DNA from: Candidatus Delongbacteria bacterium
GTDB taxonomy: Bacteria; UBA4055
Reading direction: 5' to 3'
NCBI GenBank assembly: GCA_028702975.1
Contig: JAQVNT010000019.1
Span: 1 to 13,110, forward strand
Length of the DNA: 13,110 bases
Shown here in pieces: positions 1 through 7,840 of the stretch. The notes beneath the pieces were generated by a model. The model did not search any database, was not told the DNA's origin, and saw nothing but the letters and a program-made list of their open reading frames with translations. The position numbers and the translations under genes are program-made. Each line of letters opens with the position of its first letter. Within the stretch, counting starts at the first letter, position 1.

Positions 1-21
1 GTAGGATATTGCGGTTAAAAA

Positions 22-1566
22 CTATTTTGCCAGAATCAGTTTATTAGTAAGGAACTTATCTCCGTACTTCAAAACAGAATAATATATTCCGCTTGAAAGC
101 CTGCTGCCGTCAAATTCAAATGAGTGCGTTCCTTTATCGAGCTGACCTTTAAAGATCTCGGTAACCTGCCTTCCCTTGATATCAAAGATCAGAAGTTCTG
201 CGATATCTCTCTCATGAATTTGAAAGTTAATCGTCGTATTAGGATTGAAAGGATTAGGATATGCGTTTAAAGAAATTTCTTTAATAAGGCTAGTCTCATT
301 ATCAATACCGGAAAGAGGATCAAGCTTGTCAGGAATTACAACCATATCGATCCAAGCGGCATAATCATAATAGTAGGACGTCGCGGATGTTCTGTTGTAT
401 ACCCACCGAAATGATCTTTTTCCGGCTCTGATATTAAAGGACATGAGCCTCCAATCATTATTACCTGTCCATAGATCAGGTGATTCTATCTCAGAAACAT
501 TAAGATCATCGATATAAAAATTCAATTTGTCGTAATAAGGTCTTATGGATGTTTTGTATGCGAAAATTAAAGTGCCCGGTTCCTGCAGATCCAGTTCGAG
601 TTTGATCTCAGATTCCTGCCAGGGGCCTATATCTCCGGAGCGAAGTGAACGGTCTTTCATAAAGGCCTGACCTTCAGTTATCGACCACTGAGCCTCACCT
701 GAATGAGTCCAACTTATCTGTGAGCTTTCAAGATCAGCTATTTCAAAATCCTCATAAAGTTCTGTAGGGTTAATGACTTCAAGTACAGTTTCAATGAAGA
801 TATCTTTATCTGGAACTTTTGCAATTACGCTGATAAACGAAAATCCCTTGACCGAAGTCGGTACAAGTAAAAGATTATCGCTGGATATTTCTGCTTTTAA
901 AATATAATTATTGGAGATGTTCTGTATTGAAAATTCGATCCCGGACGATTCTGTGTATTGAAAATAATCATTGAGATCGAACTGATAAGTAGGACCCGTC
1001 AAAAGTATCCTGTCATTTGATTTCTTAAGATAAAGATTATAAAAGGACGCAAATGTCCTTTTGATCATTATATCGATCTCTTCAACCGAAGCATTTAAGT
1101 TTAATGTGCCAATTATTTTGTTATCTTTTCCGATAAATGTTAGAACATTATTAAAGTTTCGGTTAAACATGTGACCTAGTTCCGAATCAATAGCAAGCGG
1201 ATATGATATATCATTAGCAGCTCTAAAATAGTACAAGTCATCGTAATTACTTAAATTTATTGCACCTCCCACAGCATATAAATCGTCAGAATTATCCTGT
1301 AATTTTATCGCTTTTTGTAAATTTACTGCCTCCGGCAGCAATCCAAACCCGGTTCAGCCGAAGCAGGCTTCGAATAAATACAGGATAATAGCCCTATTGT
1401 CTTTTGTCAGACTGTTAATTTCCTGTGTAGAATATAGGATGTTATTGTTTTTATCCCATACTGCGTCTTTGAATGATACACTTCCTATAGCTATAGGGTC
1501 ATATTCAAGTCCAGCTATAAGTAAACCAGCTTGTAATATTATAAACGAGAATATAATCTTTTTCAT
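22..1566 (-). CDS. Putative secreted selenoprotein: thioredoxin-like domain with CxxU, jelly-roll domain and C-terminal sorting domain
   Basis: Seen: two open stretches on the minus strand (1575-1354 and 1341-22) lie in the same frame and are separated only by one TGA at 1356-1354. Read through, they give one 514-residue protein. Residues 1-19 are a signal peptide (MKKIIFSFIILQAG...). The strand AIILYLFEA is followed by C68-F-G-U71 and then LPEAV, the layout of a thioredoxin-fold active site (CxxC with the second Cys replaced). The fold continues to about residue 175. A cadherin/Ig-like segment follows (about 187-267), then a MAM/cleaved-adhesin-like jelly roll (about 270-415), then a sorting domain with YPNPFNP at 436-442. 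The start is ATG 1566, because AAGGTGA (1578-1572) sits 5 nt upstream; the GTG at 1575 lies inside that Shine-Dalgarno sequence. Inferred role: exported thiol/selenol oxidoreductase sent to the surface by a type IX-like route. The alternative is a nonsense mutation, but the rest of the frame is intact. Confidence 0.72.
1323..1341 (-). promoter_or_regulatory. Candidate bacterial SECIS hairpin downstream of in-frame UGA
   Basis: On the minus strand TTGCTGCC (1341-1334) pairs with GGCAGTAA (1330-1323): 8 bp with one G.U, closing a GGA loop at 1333-1331. A weaker extension (A-U, two G.U, U-A around a bulged A at 1322) is possible below it. Twenty nucleotides separate the UGA from the loop, and the loop begins with G. 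This agrees with the general bacterial SECIS pattern: a short stem-loop inside the coding region, roughly 16-37 nt after UGA, with G in the first two loop positions. The SelB-binding role is inference; no sel genes are in the window. Confidence 0.6.
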
Positions 1567-1710
1567 TATTTTCACCTTATTTGTTTTTCTAATTAACTTT
1601 CATGTCTTTTTTCTACTATTTATTCAACCGTCATGTTAAAAAATTATTCAAAAGAAAACTATGAAGAAAATCATATATTTCACAGTCAATGTAGTATCAG
1701 TTCATTTTGT

Positions 1711-1739
1711 TTGCATTTACGGAAAAATTTTAATATTAT
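1711..1739 (+). promoter_or_regulatory. Possible sigma-70 promoter for purE cluster
   Basis: TTGCAT (1711-1716), a 17-nt spacer and TATTAT (1734-1739) would start transcription near 1746, leaving a leader of about 55 nt before purE. The -10 matches the consensus at 5 of 6 positions, the -35 at only 3. The 235-bp gap 1567-1801 between the divergent selenoprotein candidate and purE is AT-rich; apart from this and the two ribosome binding sites I see nothing in it. Confidence 0.35.
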
Positions 1740-1801
1740 TAATGACTTGAAAATGAACAAAGAATTTGCAGGATTGTTTATAACAAAAAAATGGAGATAA
1801 T

Positions 1802-2260
1802 ATGGCTTTGGTGACCATAATCATGGGAAGCCCGAATGACGGCGAGTATATGAAGAACTGCGAGGATTATCTTAAACATTTCGGTGTCGAGTATGAATTG
1901 AAAATATTGTCAGCGCACAGAAACCCTGAAGAAGTTGCAAATTTCGCCAGGAACGCTGACAGTAACGGGATTAAAGTAATTATTGCGGCTGCCGGTATGG
2001 CTGCGCATCTCGGCGGGGTCGTGGCAGCGCACACTACGCTTCCCGTTCTCGGAGTTCCTTTAAAAGGAGGTATCATGGACGGCTTAGACGCTTTGCTATC
2101 AATGGTTCAGATGCCCGCGGGAGTTCCCGTTCCGACTTTGTCCGTAGGCAATGCAGGCGCAAAGAACGCGGCCATTACTGCAGTACAGATTCTCGCACTA
2201 TCTGATAACGATCTTAAGGAGAAATTAATTGAATTCAAAAGAAACGGATGCAGAATATAA
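1802..2260 (+). CDS. purE: N5-carboxyaminoimidazole ribonucleotide mutase (PurE, class I)
   Basis: Catalyses the conversion of N5-CAIR to CAIR in de novo purine synthesis in the cytoplasm. The 152-residue protein covers the PurE core: the phosphate-binding MGSPND loop at residues 8-13, the SAHR motif with the catalytic-region histidine, AAHLGGVVAAHT, and the VQMPAGVPV and GNAGAKNAA segments. SAHR rather than SAHK marks the class I (mutase) form. Compared with E. coli PurE, the GAGGAAHLPG loop reads AAGMAAHLGG, a variant I believe also occurs in other phyla. The ATG at 1802 has GGAG (1793-1796) 5 nt upstream. No purK or other purine gene is in the window. The last 32 nt overlap the next gene, so the two are probably translationally coupled. 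Confidence 0.93.
   Translation: MALVTIIMGSPNDGEYMKNCEDYLKHFGVEYELKILSAHRNPEEVANFARNADSNGIKVIIAAAGMAAHLGGVVAAHTTLPVLGVPLKGGIMDGLDALLSMVQMPAGVPVPTLSVGNAGAKNAAITAVQILALSDNDLKEKLIEFKRNGCRI
2216..2231 (+). promoter_or_regulatory. Shine-Dalgarno and TTG start inside purE
   Basis: AAGGAG at 2216-2221 lies 7 nt before TTG at 2229-2231. It is a perfect ribosome binding site within the 3' end of purE and fixes the start of the downstream glycosyltransferase at a TTG codon. Confidence 0.75.
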
Positions 2261-2972
2261 ACGCACTCTGGTTATAATTCCGACATATAACGAGATAGAA
2301 AATGTGGAGAGGATGATAAGCGCCGTAACAGATCTGCCTGAATCCCCTGACATTCTGATTGTCGATGACAATTCTCCTGACGGAACCGGGGAAAAAGTGA
2401 AAGAAATATCAGCAGCAAATCAAAAAGTCCGTCTAATTGAAAGATCAGGCAAGTTAGGGTTAGGTACGGCTTATATTGAAGGGTTCAAGTTCGCCCTGAA
2501 GGAAGGTTACGATCATATTATTGAGATGGACTGTGACTTTTCCCATGATCCGAAGGATATATCAAAGCTTCTGAGCGAAATGACCGGGAATGACCTTGTT
2601 ATAGGCTCACGCTACATTCAGGGCGTAAATGTTGTCAACTGGCCGCTGAAAAGGCTTCTTCTAAGTATTGGCGCATCTTATTATACAAGGATCATAACCG
2701 GAATGCCTCTTCGCGATGCGACTTCAGGGTTCAAATGCTTCAAAAGAAAAGTGATCGAATCGATCGATCTTGACAAGATCAAATCAAACGGTTATTCATT
2801 CCAGATAGAGATGCACTACAAAACATGGAAAAGTAATTTCAAGATAAAAGAGATGCCGATAATTTTTACAGACAGGATCGATGGCCATTCAAAAATGGGA
2901 AAAGCCATCGTAAGAGAAGCTATATTCATGGTGTGGAAATTAAGGTTCCCTTTTCTTTCCGGGAAAAAATAA
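2229..2972 (+). CDS. Polyprenol-phosphate mannosyltransferase-like GT2 (DPM1-type)
   Basis: A GT-A fold family 2 glycosyltransferase of the dolichol-phosphate mannose synthase type, expected to transfer a sugar from a nucleotide donor to polyprenyl phosphate on the cytoplasmic face of the inner membrane. Visible motifs are IIPTYNE (16-22), VDDNSPDGT (45-53), the GLG-TAY-GF region (77-86), and metal-binding D101-C-D103 followed by SHDP. Downstream are GSRYI and DATSGFKCF, then the QIEM region near residue 195. The 247-residue length fits the short bacterial/archaeal DPM form with no C-terminal membrane domain. The TTG start is supported by the AAGGAG 7 nt upstream and overlaps purE by 32 nt. 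The following gene is also a GT2, which suggests a lipid-linked glycan pathway. The sugar itself cannot be read from sequence. Confidence 0.88.
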   Translation: MNSKETDAEYKRTLVIIPTYNEIENVERMISAVTDLPESPDILIVDDNSPDGTGEKVKEISAANQKVRLIERSGKLGLGTAYIEGFKFALKEGYDHIIEMDCDFSHDPKDISKLLSEMTGNDLVIGSRYIQGVNVVNWPLKRLLLSIGASYYTRIITGMPLRDATSGFKCFKRKVIESIDLDKIKSNGYSFQIEMHYKTWKSNFKIKEMPIIFTDRIDGHSKMGKAIVREAIFMVWKLRFPFLSGKK

Positions 2973-2993
2973 TTCAAATCGGGACGACATCAG

Positions 2994-4589
2994 ATGGATC
3001 TGTCAGTTGTAATCGTCAACTATAATGTAAAATATTTCCTGGAAAATACGGTCCGGTCTCTGATCGATACAGTAAAAGACCTGAGCTATGAAATAATAAT
3101 TGTCGACAATGCTTCAAGGGACGGAAGTAAAGAACATATAACATCAAAATTTCCTGATCTCAATTACATTTACAACGAGTCCAATCTCGGTTTTGCAAAA
3201 GCCAACAATCAGGGCCTCAAGATCGCTAAGGGCGATTATGTTTTGATCTTAAATCCTGATACGATCGTAAAAGAAAATTCTGTAAACCTTTTAATAAATT
3301 ATCTTAGAAAAAATGAAAAAACCGGACTCGTTACATGCAAGATCATAGGCCCGGAAGGGACTCTCGATGCTTCATGCCACAGGTCATTCCCGACAATCTG
3401 GAACTCCTTCTGTCATCTTTCCGGTCTAAGCAAGCTTTTTCCGAATTCGAAAATTTTTGCGAGCTACAATCTTCTGTATCTCGAAGATGACAGGATCGCA
3501 GAAGTGGACGCCGTCTCGGGCTCGTTCATGCTGCTGAGAAAAAGCATTATAGATGAAGGTATATTAATGCCGGAAGACTATTTTATGTACGGCGAGGATA
3601 TAGATTTTTGCTATCAGATAAAGCGCAGGGGATACAAGATCGAATATGTCCCGATATCAGAAATAGTTCACTATAGAGGCCAGAGCTCGAAGAAAGACAA
3701 GATCAAATTGAGGAAGTATTTCTTCGACTCCATGAAGATCTTCGTTAAGAAAAACTACACATCAAAATATTCCCTGTTCTTCAAGTTCATACTGGATATG
3801 GCAATAATGTTCTCTTTCATTATTTCTATCGGAAAGATCATATTCAGAATGTATCTTTTACCAATAATAGATATAATTTCATATGTAATAGGACTTTGGG
3901 CAGCCCTTCTGTTTTACAGACCCGTGCTGGTTTTAATGGGAAAGATAAGTCCGGGCAGCAGAACTGATATCAGTTTTGATATGTATGTATTCGTTTCACT
4001 TATTTATATCGTTATACTTCTGATCATTTTCTATTTCTCAAAACTTTACGGGGAATTCAAATTCTCATTCAGAAAATTCTTTTTCTCTGTAAGTTATTTT
4101 GTTCTGTTGTCGATGAGCATAACTTATTTTATGAAAATATTTGCTTACTCAAGGATCGTTCTGGCACTAATGCTTACTATATCAACAGGGATGATGTTCG
4201 TATGGCGATTTTTGCTTTTAAGAAGAATAAAACTGTTTCTGGATAAAACTCTGATAGTAGGAATTGATGATGTTTCGTCGTCAGTAATAGAATACGAGAA
4301 TATGCTCGCTAAAGAGGGTAAGAATATAATCGGATTTGTAGATATCGGGGAATCTTATCTTGGTAAGAGCATTGGAAAGTACGCAGTTCTGGGAAGTATT
4401 GACAACCTTAAAGAAATAATAAAGATCGAGCAGGTGAACAGCGTTATTTTCTCTCTTAACAGCATTTCTCTATCTAAAATTCTGGTTTACAGGGATATGC
4501 TTGAATACAATAAAGTTACATACAGAATACTGCCGGATTTTATTAATACACAGGGCGGTATGATAAATTATATTAACATTTCACAATAG
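2994..4589 (+). CDS. GT2 glycosyltransferase fused to membrane and CoA_binding_3-like domain
   Basis: Residues 1 to about 230 are a rhamnosyltransferase-like GT2 domain: it opens with SVVIVNYN, has IIIVDNAS and NLGFAKANNQG, carries a metal-site ILNPDT, and ends with MYGEDIDFCYQIKRRGYKI. From about residue 258 to 405 there are roughly five hydrophobic segments. The last about 115 residues begin with LIVGIDD and resemble the Rossmann-like CoA_binding_3 domain found N-terminal to the catalytic part of polyprenyl glycosylphosphotransferases (WbaP/EpsL family). The C-terminal sugar-transferase domain is absent: the protein stops after INYINISQ. The protein probably adds a sugar to a lipid-linked intermediate at the membrane, with the C-terminal half acting as an anchor or regulator. 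ATG 2994 has only a weak GGGA upstream. It sits between the DPM-like gene and sppA with short gaps (21 and 11 nt). Confidence 0.82.
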   Translation: MDLSVVIVNYNVKYFLENTVRSLIDTVKDLSYEIIIVDNASRDGSKEHITSKFPDLNYIYNESNLGFAKANNQGLKIAKGDYVLILNPDTIVKENSVNLLINYLRKNEKTGLVTCKIIGPEGTLDASCHRSFPTIWNSFCHLSGLSKLFPNSKIFASYNLLYLEDDRIAEVDAVSGSFMLLRKSIIDEGILMPEDYFMYGEDIDFCYQIKRRGYKIEYVPISEIVHYRGQSSKKDKIKLRKYFFDSMKIFVKKNYTSKYSLFFKFILDMAIMFSFIISIGKIIFRMYLLPIIDIISYVIGLWAALLFYRPVLVLMGKISPGSRTDISFDMYVFVSLIYIVILLIIFYFSKLYGEFKFSFRKFFFSVSYFVLLSMSITYFMKIFAYSRIVLALMLTISTGMMFVWRFLLLRRIKLFLDKTLIVGIDDVSSSVIEYENMLAKEGKNIIGFVDIGESYLGKSIGKYAVLGSIDNLKEIIKIEQVNSVIFSLNSISLSKILVYRDMLEYNKVTYRILPDFINTQGGMINYINISQ

Positions 4590-4600
4590 GGGAATATCAT

Positions 4601-6358
4601 ATGGGAACGATCAGGAACGCCGTAAAGTGGTTTTTCAAAACTACAATAACCGTGATCATAGTTTTTGCGGTACTTTTATTTTTTATGCTTGCCTTTGTGG
4701 CTAAGCTGTCTTTTGATAACATAAAGCCGAAAAGTGTAAGTATGGATTCTTACATTCAACTAAGCTTTCCGTACGGACTTACTGAAAGTCCGTCTGATCT
4801 CATAGACATGTCCGGATTCAGGATAACGGACATAAACAAGAAAACTCTTACACTCGGGGATGTGCTTCAGAAACTTTCTGCAGCTTCAAAAGATTTAAGG
4901 ATCAAAGGAATACTTATAGATATTGACAAGTGGAACCTTACTTACGAGCATACTAATGAAATAATTTCGTCTCTGAAGCAACTCGAAGATAAACACATAA
5001 TCGCCTATGGAAGCAGTTTATCGAATGTCAGTTACCTGGCCGCGCTTTCCGCGGACGAGATAATAATCGATCCTTCAAATTCTTCGACAATAATTCTGCA
5101 CGGTTTAAGCGCAAGTGTACCCTATTTCAAGAAACTGGGAGACAAACTGGGAATTGACGTTGAGGTGATACATATCGGTCAGTTCAAGGGAGCAGGTGAA
5201 AATTTCACAAGAGACAATATGACCGACGAATACAGATCGAGTATAGAGAAAGTAATAAACAGCAGGATCGATAATTTCTCTGAAACAGTGTCTGTTTACA
5301 GAAAACAGGATAAAACCGGTTTGACTGAAAGAATCTTAAACGGCGAAATGGTTTTTATTACGCCCAGGCAGGCACTGGATATGAAGTTGATAGACAAACT
5401 GATGTCATACGAAGAAATAGTTGCCGAAAATCTTATCGGAGACAAACAGATAATAAGTATTTCCGATTATGAAATTAACGGCGTGGAGAAAGATAATGAA
5501 GACCGCATAGCCGTTATTTATGCCGAAGGTAATATAGTTGATTCAGGTCCGGGGTCTTCTTTTTCGGAGAATACGATATATCCTGAATCATTCGGCAGAA
5601 TATTAAAAAAGATCAGAAAAGACGATAATATCAAAGCTGTAGTACTCAGGATCAACTCACCGGGAGGATCGGCCCTTGCATCGGAAAAAATTCTCAGGCA
5701 GATCATAAGTCTTAAAAAAGATATCCCGGTAATAGTGTCGATGGGATCCACTGCTGCTTCCGGCGGTTACTATATCGCATGCCATGGAACAAAAATATTC
5801 GCCGACCAATATACGATAACAGGATCAATAGGCGTAGTCTCAATGATACCGAATTTTAAGAATATGCTGGATAAACTTGGTATAAATTATCAAAAAGTCT
5901 CAAAAGGTAAATACTCGGATATTTTCGATTTTTCAAAAGAAAGATCTTCTGACGATACAGAACTGATGAGAATGTCAATGCTGAGGATATATGACGAATT
6001 TAAGAGCAGAGTGTCGGAAGGCAGAAATATTTCTCTGGAAGACTTGGAGCTTATTGCCCAGGGTCAGATCTGGACCGGTGAGCAGGCAAAGGCTAACGGA
6101 CTCGTTGATGAGATAGGCGGTCTTGAAGACGCGATAGAAGAGGCCGCGCGGATATCCGCCCTTGAGAATTACGGCATAGTTTCATTCCCTGAAAATAAAA
6201 CATTTTCCGAGAAGATATTCGATATTGATACTGATGATGCTTCGCTCTACTCGATGTTTAAAAACACAGGTTTGTTAGAAAAGGAACTGCAGATTTTGAG
6301 AACTGCACTTATCTTCGAAGGGAAACCATCTTTAATAATGCCTGTGATCATGGAATAG
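4601..6358 (+). CDS. sppA: Signal peptide peptidase SppA, 67-kDa type
   Basis: A membrane-anchored serine-lysine protease of family S49 that degrades cleaved signal peptides and possibly other envelope peptides. The 585-residue protein has one N-terminal membrane segment (about 13-36) and two tandem S49 domains, as in the long E. coli form. The candidate general base is K196 in GQFKGAGENFT (N-terminal domain) and the candidate nucleophile is S387 in STAASGGYYIA (C-terminal domain), by alignment with the family. GSIGVVSMIPNF and QIWTGEQAKANGLVDEIGG are further S49 signatures. ATG 4601 follows GGGGA with good spacing, 11 nt after the GT2 fusion gene, so it is probably in the same operon. It converges on truA with one base between the two stop codons, and I see no terminator hairpin there. 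Confidence 0.93.
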   Translation: MGTIRNAVKWFFKTTITVIIVFAVLLFFMLAFVAKLSFDNIKPKSVSMDSYIQLSFPYGLTESPSDLIDMSGFRITDINKKTLTLGDVLQKLSAASKDLRIKGILIDIDKWNLTYEHTNEIISSLKQLEDKHIIAYGSSLSNVSYLAALSADEIIIDPSNSSTIILHGLSASVPYFKKLGDKLGIDVEVIHIGQFKGAGENFTRDNMTDEYRSSIEKVINSRIDNFSETVSVYRKQDKTGLTERILNGEMVFITPRQALDMKLIDKLMSYEEIVAENLIGDKQIISISDYEINGVEKDNEDRIAVIYAEGNIVDSGPGSSFSENTIYPESFGRILKKIRKDDNIKAVVLRINSPGGSALASEKILRQIISLKKDIPVIVSMGSTAASGGYYIACHGTKIFADQYTITGSIGVVSMIPNFKNMLDKLGINYQKVSKGKYSDIFDFSKERSSDDTELMRMSMLRIYDEFKSRVSEGRNISLEDLELIAQGQIWTGEQAKANGLVDEIGGLEDAIEEAARISALENYGIVSFPENKTFSEKIFDIDTDDASLYSMFKNTGLLEKELQILRTALIFEGKPSLIMPVIME

Positions 6359-6359
6359 T

Positions 6360-7088
6360 TCAATATTCTACCTTCCATAAAAAAAGGCCGCTGGGAGATA
6401 TCGTTTTTGGAGAATATCTTCTGTCTTTTTTTTCAAAAATATCAAGTATATCTTCCTTTCTAATTTTATTACTGTTCAGTTCCAGGAAGACAGAGACTAT
6501 TATTCTAACCATATTCTGAAGGAATCTGTCAGATGATATTTCCATTACGATTTCGTCATCGTGCCTGAAAAAATGCAGGTCACTTATGTGGCATATATAA
6601 TTATTTACTTCCGCATGAGATGAGCAGAACGACTGAAAATCTTTTTTGCCGATAAATAACTTTGCAGTATCGTTCATTTTATCAATATCAATATCGAATG
6701 GATATAATAATGAATATTTTTTTCTGAACAGATCATGATTTTCTCTCAAGAAATATCTGTATGTGCGGGATTTGGCATTGAACCGGGCATTAAAATCATC
6801 GTCAGAAAGCTCTGAAGATATGGCATATATGTCATACGGTAAAAGCCTGTTGAGAGGGTGATATATTTTATCCGGAGGGATCATCGGGGAAGATACATGA
6901 AAATTAACTGATTGTTCATGTGCATGTACACCGGAATCTGTCCTTCCCGAAAAGACAGTTGAGATTTTCTCCGACATCAGGCTGCTTAAAGCTGTCTCGA
7001 GCTCACCCTGTACGGTCCTGCCTAGAGGCTGTATCTGTGATCCGAAAAAATCGGTACCGTCATATTGAATTTTAAGAAGTATGTTCAT
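6360..7088 (-). CDS. truA: tRNA pseudouridine(38-40) synthase TruA
   Basis: Isomerises uridine to pseudouridine at positions 38-40 in the tRNA anticodon arm. The 242-residue protein has the N-terminal IQYDGTDFFGSQIQP motif (7-21), TVQGELE, and the catalytic SGRTDSGVHAHEQSVNF motif with Asp51. YRYFL and the SFCSSH segment follow, and the C-terminal QNMVRIIVS helix is typical of TruA. The length is normal. Its ATG overlaps the TGA stop of the upstream EcfT-like gene (ATGA at 7088-7085), so the two are translationally coupled. It ends in TGA, which shows that UGA is an ordinary stop in this genome. Confidence 0.94.
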   Translation of the reverse strand: MNILLKIQYDGTDFFGSQIQPLGRTVQGELETALSSLMSEKISTVFSGRTDSGVHAHEQSVNFHVSSPMIPPDKIYHPLNRLLPYDIYAISSELSDDDFNARFNAKSRTYRYFLRENHDLFRKKYSLLYPFDIDIDKMNDTAKLFIGKKDFQSFCSSHAEVNNYICHISDLHFFRHDDEIVMEISSDRFLQNMVRIIVSVFLELNSNKIRKEDILDIFEKKDRRYSPKTISPSGLFLWKVEY

Positions 7089-7840
7089 TGTGTTAAAAGA
7101 GTGAAAAGAATTATTGTAATTGAAGCGGACATGATCATATAATCTGCTCTTTGCAGCATAATAACATTTTGAGAAGCGTCTGCCGAAGGTCCGGTTCTGA
7201 CTGAAAACTGCTTTTCAAGTTTCATAGCGTCTGAAAATGCTGAAGAGAACAGGTTTAATAATAAGGATATGTTTTTTTTAAACAAATGAGAATATTTTTT
7301 GCCGGCGGAACTGTTTTTTGGTTTTTTTACTGAGAAATCTGTTAAGAGCGAAGCGCAATACTCGACCCCAATTAAAGTTGAAAAAACAGCCTTTTTAAGC
7401 CTATCCCTGAGAAAAAATGAAGGCAGCAGCGAAATGATCTTTTCAGAAAATGCCAGAAGTTCTTTAAAATCGATCGAATAATTAAGCCAGACGCTTAAAA
7501 GGATAAGCATGGAAAACCTAAGAAGGAGAAGCAAAGAGTTATTCAGCCCGGAAGAGAGCATCAGTGAAAATAAAAATGAAAATATCAGAAAAATTTTATA
7601 TTTCCACAAAGGGTAAAGAACGAGTTCTCGTGTTTTTCTAAAATAGGATGTTAATGATAGAATCATCAGATAAAAAAGAAGATAGATGAAAAAAGATCTG
7701 TTAAGAGAGAAGAAAAAAGCAGCTGATATGAACATAAAAAACAGTACGGCCGGATTCAGAGACCCTTTTATGCTGATGTTAAAACGGGCAGAATTTTTCT
7801 GCCCGTCAACTGATTTATGAATATCAGTCAAGATTTTCAT
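7085..7840 (-). CDS. EcfT/CbiQ-like membrane protein (putative transporter component)
   Basis: A polytopic membrane protein of about 250 residues with hydrophobic segments in its first half (FFMFISAAFFFSL, IYLLFYLMILSL, IFLIFSFLFSLML, LLLLRFSMLILLSVWL) and one at the C-terminus. The LLRFSMLILLSV-(x)n-ELLAFSEKIISLLP stretch resembles the EcfT/CbiQ transmembrane component of ECF vitamin/metal transporters, though the match is weak and the ATPase-coupling motifs are not clear. Context helps: ecfT directly upstream of truA is a conserved arrangement in many Firmicutes. No ECF ATPases or S component are in the window. Start uncertain: ATG 7840 (17-nt overlap with the TPR gene) or TTG 7876 (53-nt overlap, 12 residues longer); neither has a good ribosome binding site. 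The stop overlaps truA. Confidence 0.6.
   Translation of the reverse strand: MKILTDIHKSVDGQKNSARFNISIKGSLNPAVLFFMFISAAFFFSLNRSFFIYLLFYLMILSLTSYFRKTRELVLYPLWKYKIFLIFSFLFSLMLSSGLNNSLLLLLRFSMLILLSVWLNYSIDFKELLAFSEKIISLLPSFFLRDRLKKAVFSTLIGVEYCASLLTDFSVKKPKNSSAGKKYSHLFKKNISLLLNLFSSAFSDAMKLEKQFSVRTGPSADASQNVIMLQRADYMIMSASITIILFTLLTQ

Noticed and set aside
1341..1575. Two separate minus-strand genes (1575-1354 and 1341-22)
   Set aside because: They share one frame, are split only by a TGA, and the second part lacks its own signal peptide, start codon context and ribosome binding site. Treated as one gene.
1672..1700. Possible minus-strand promoter CTGATA-17-TATATG for the selenoprotein candidate
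   Set aside because: Weak at both boxes and leaves a leader of about 100 nt; not better than chance in this AT-rich gap.
6340..6400. Bidirectional terminator between sppA and truA
   Set aside because: The stop codons are one base apart and no G/C stem with a T run can be seen on either strand.
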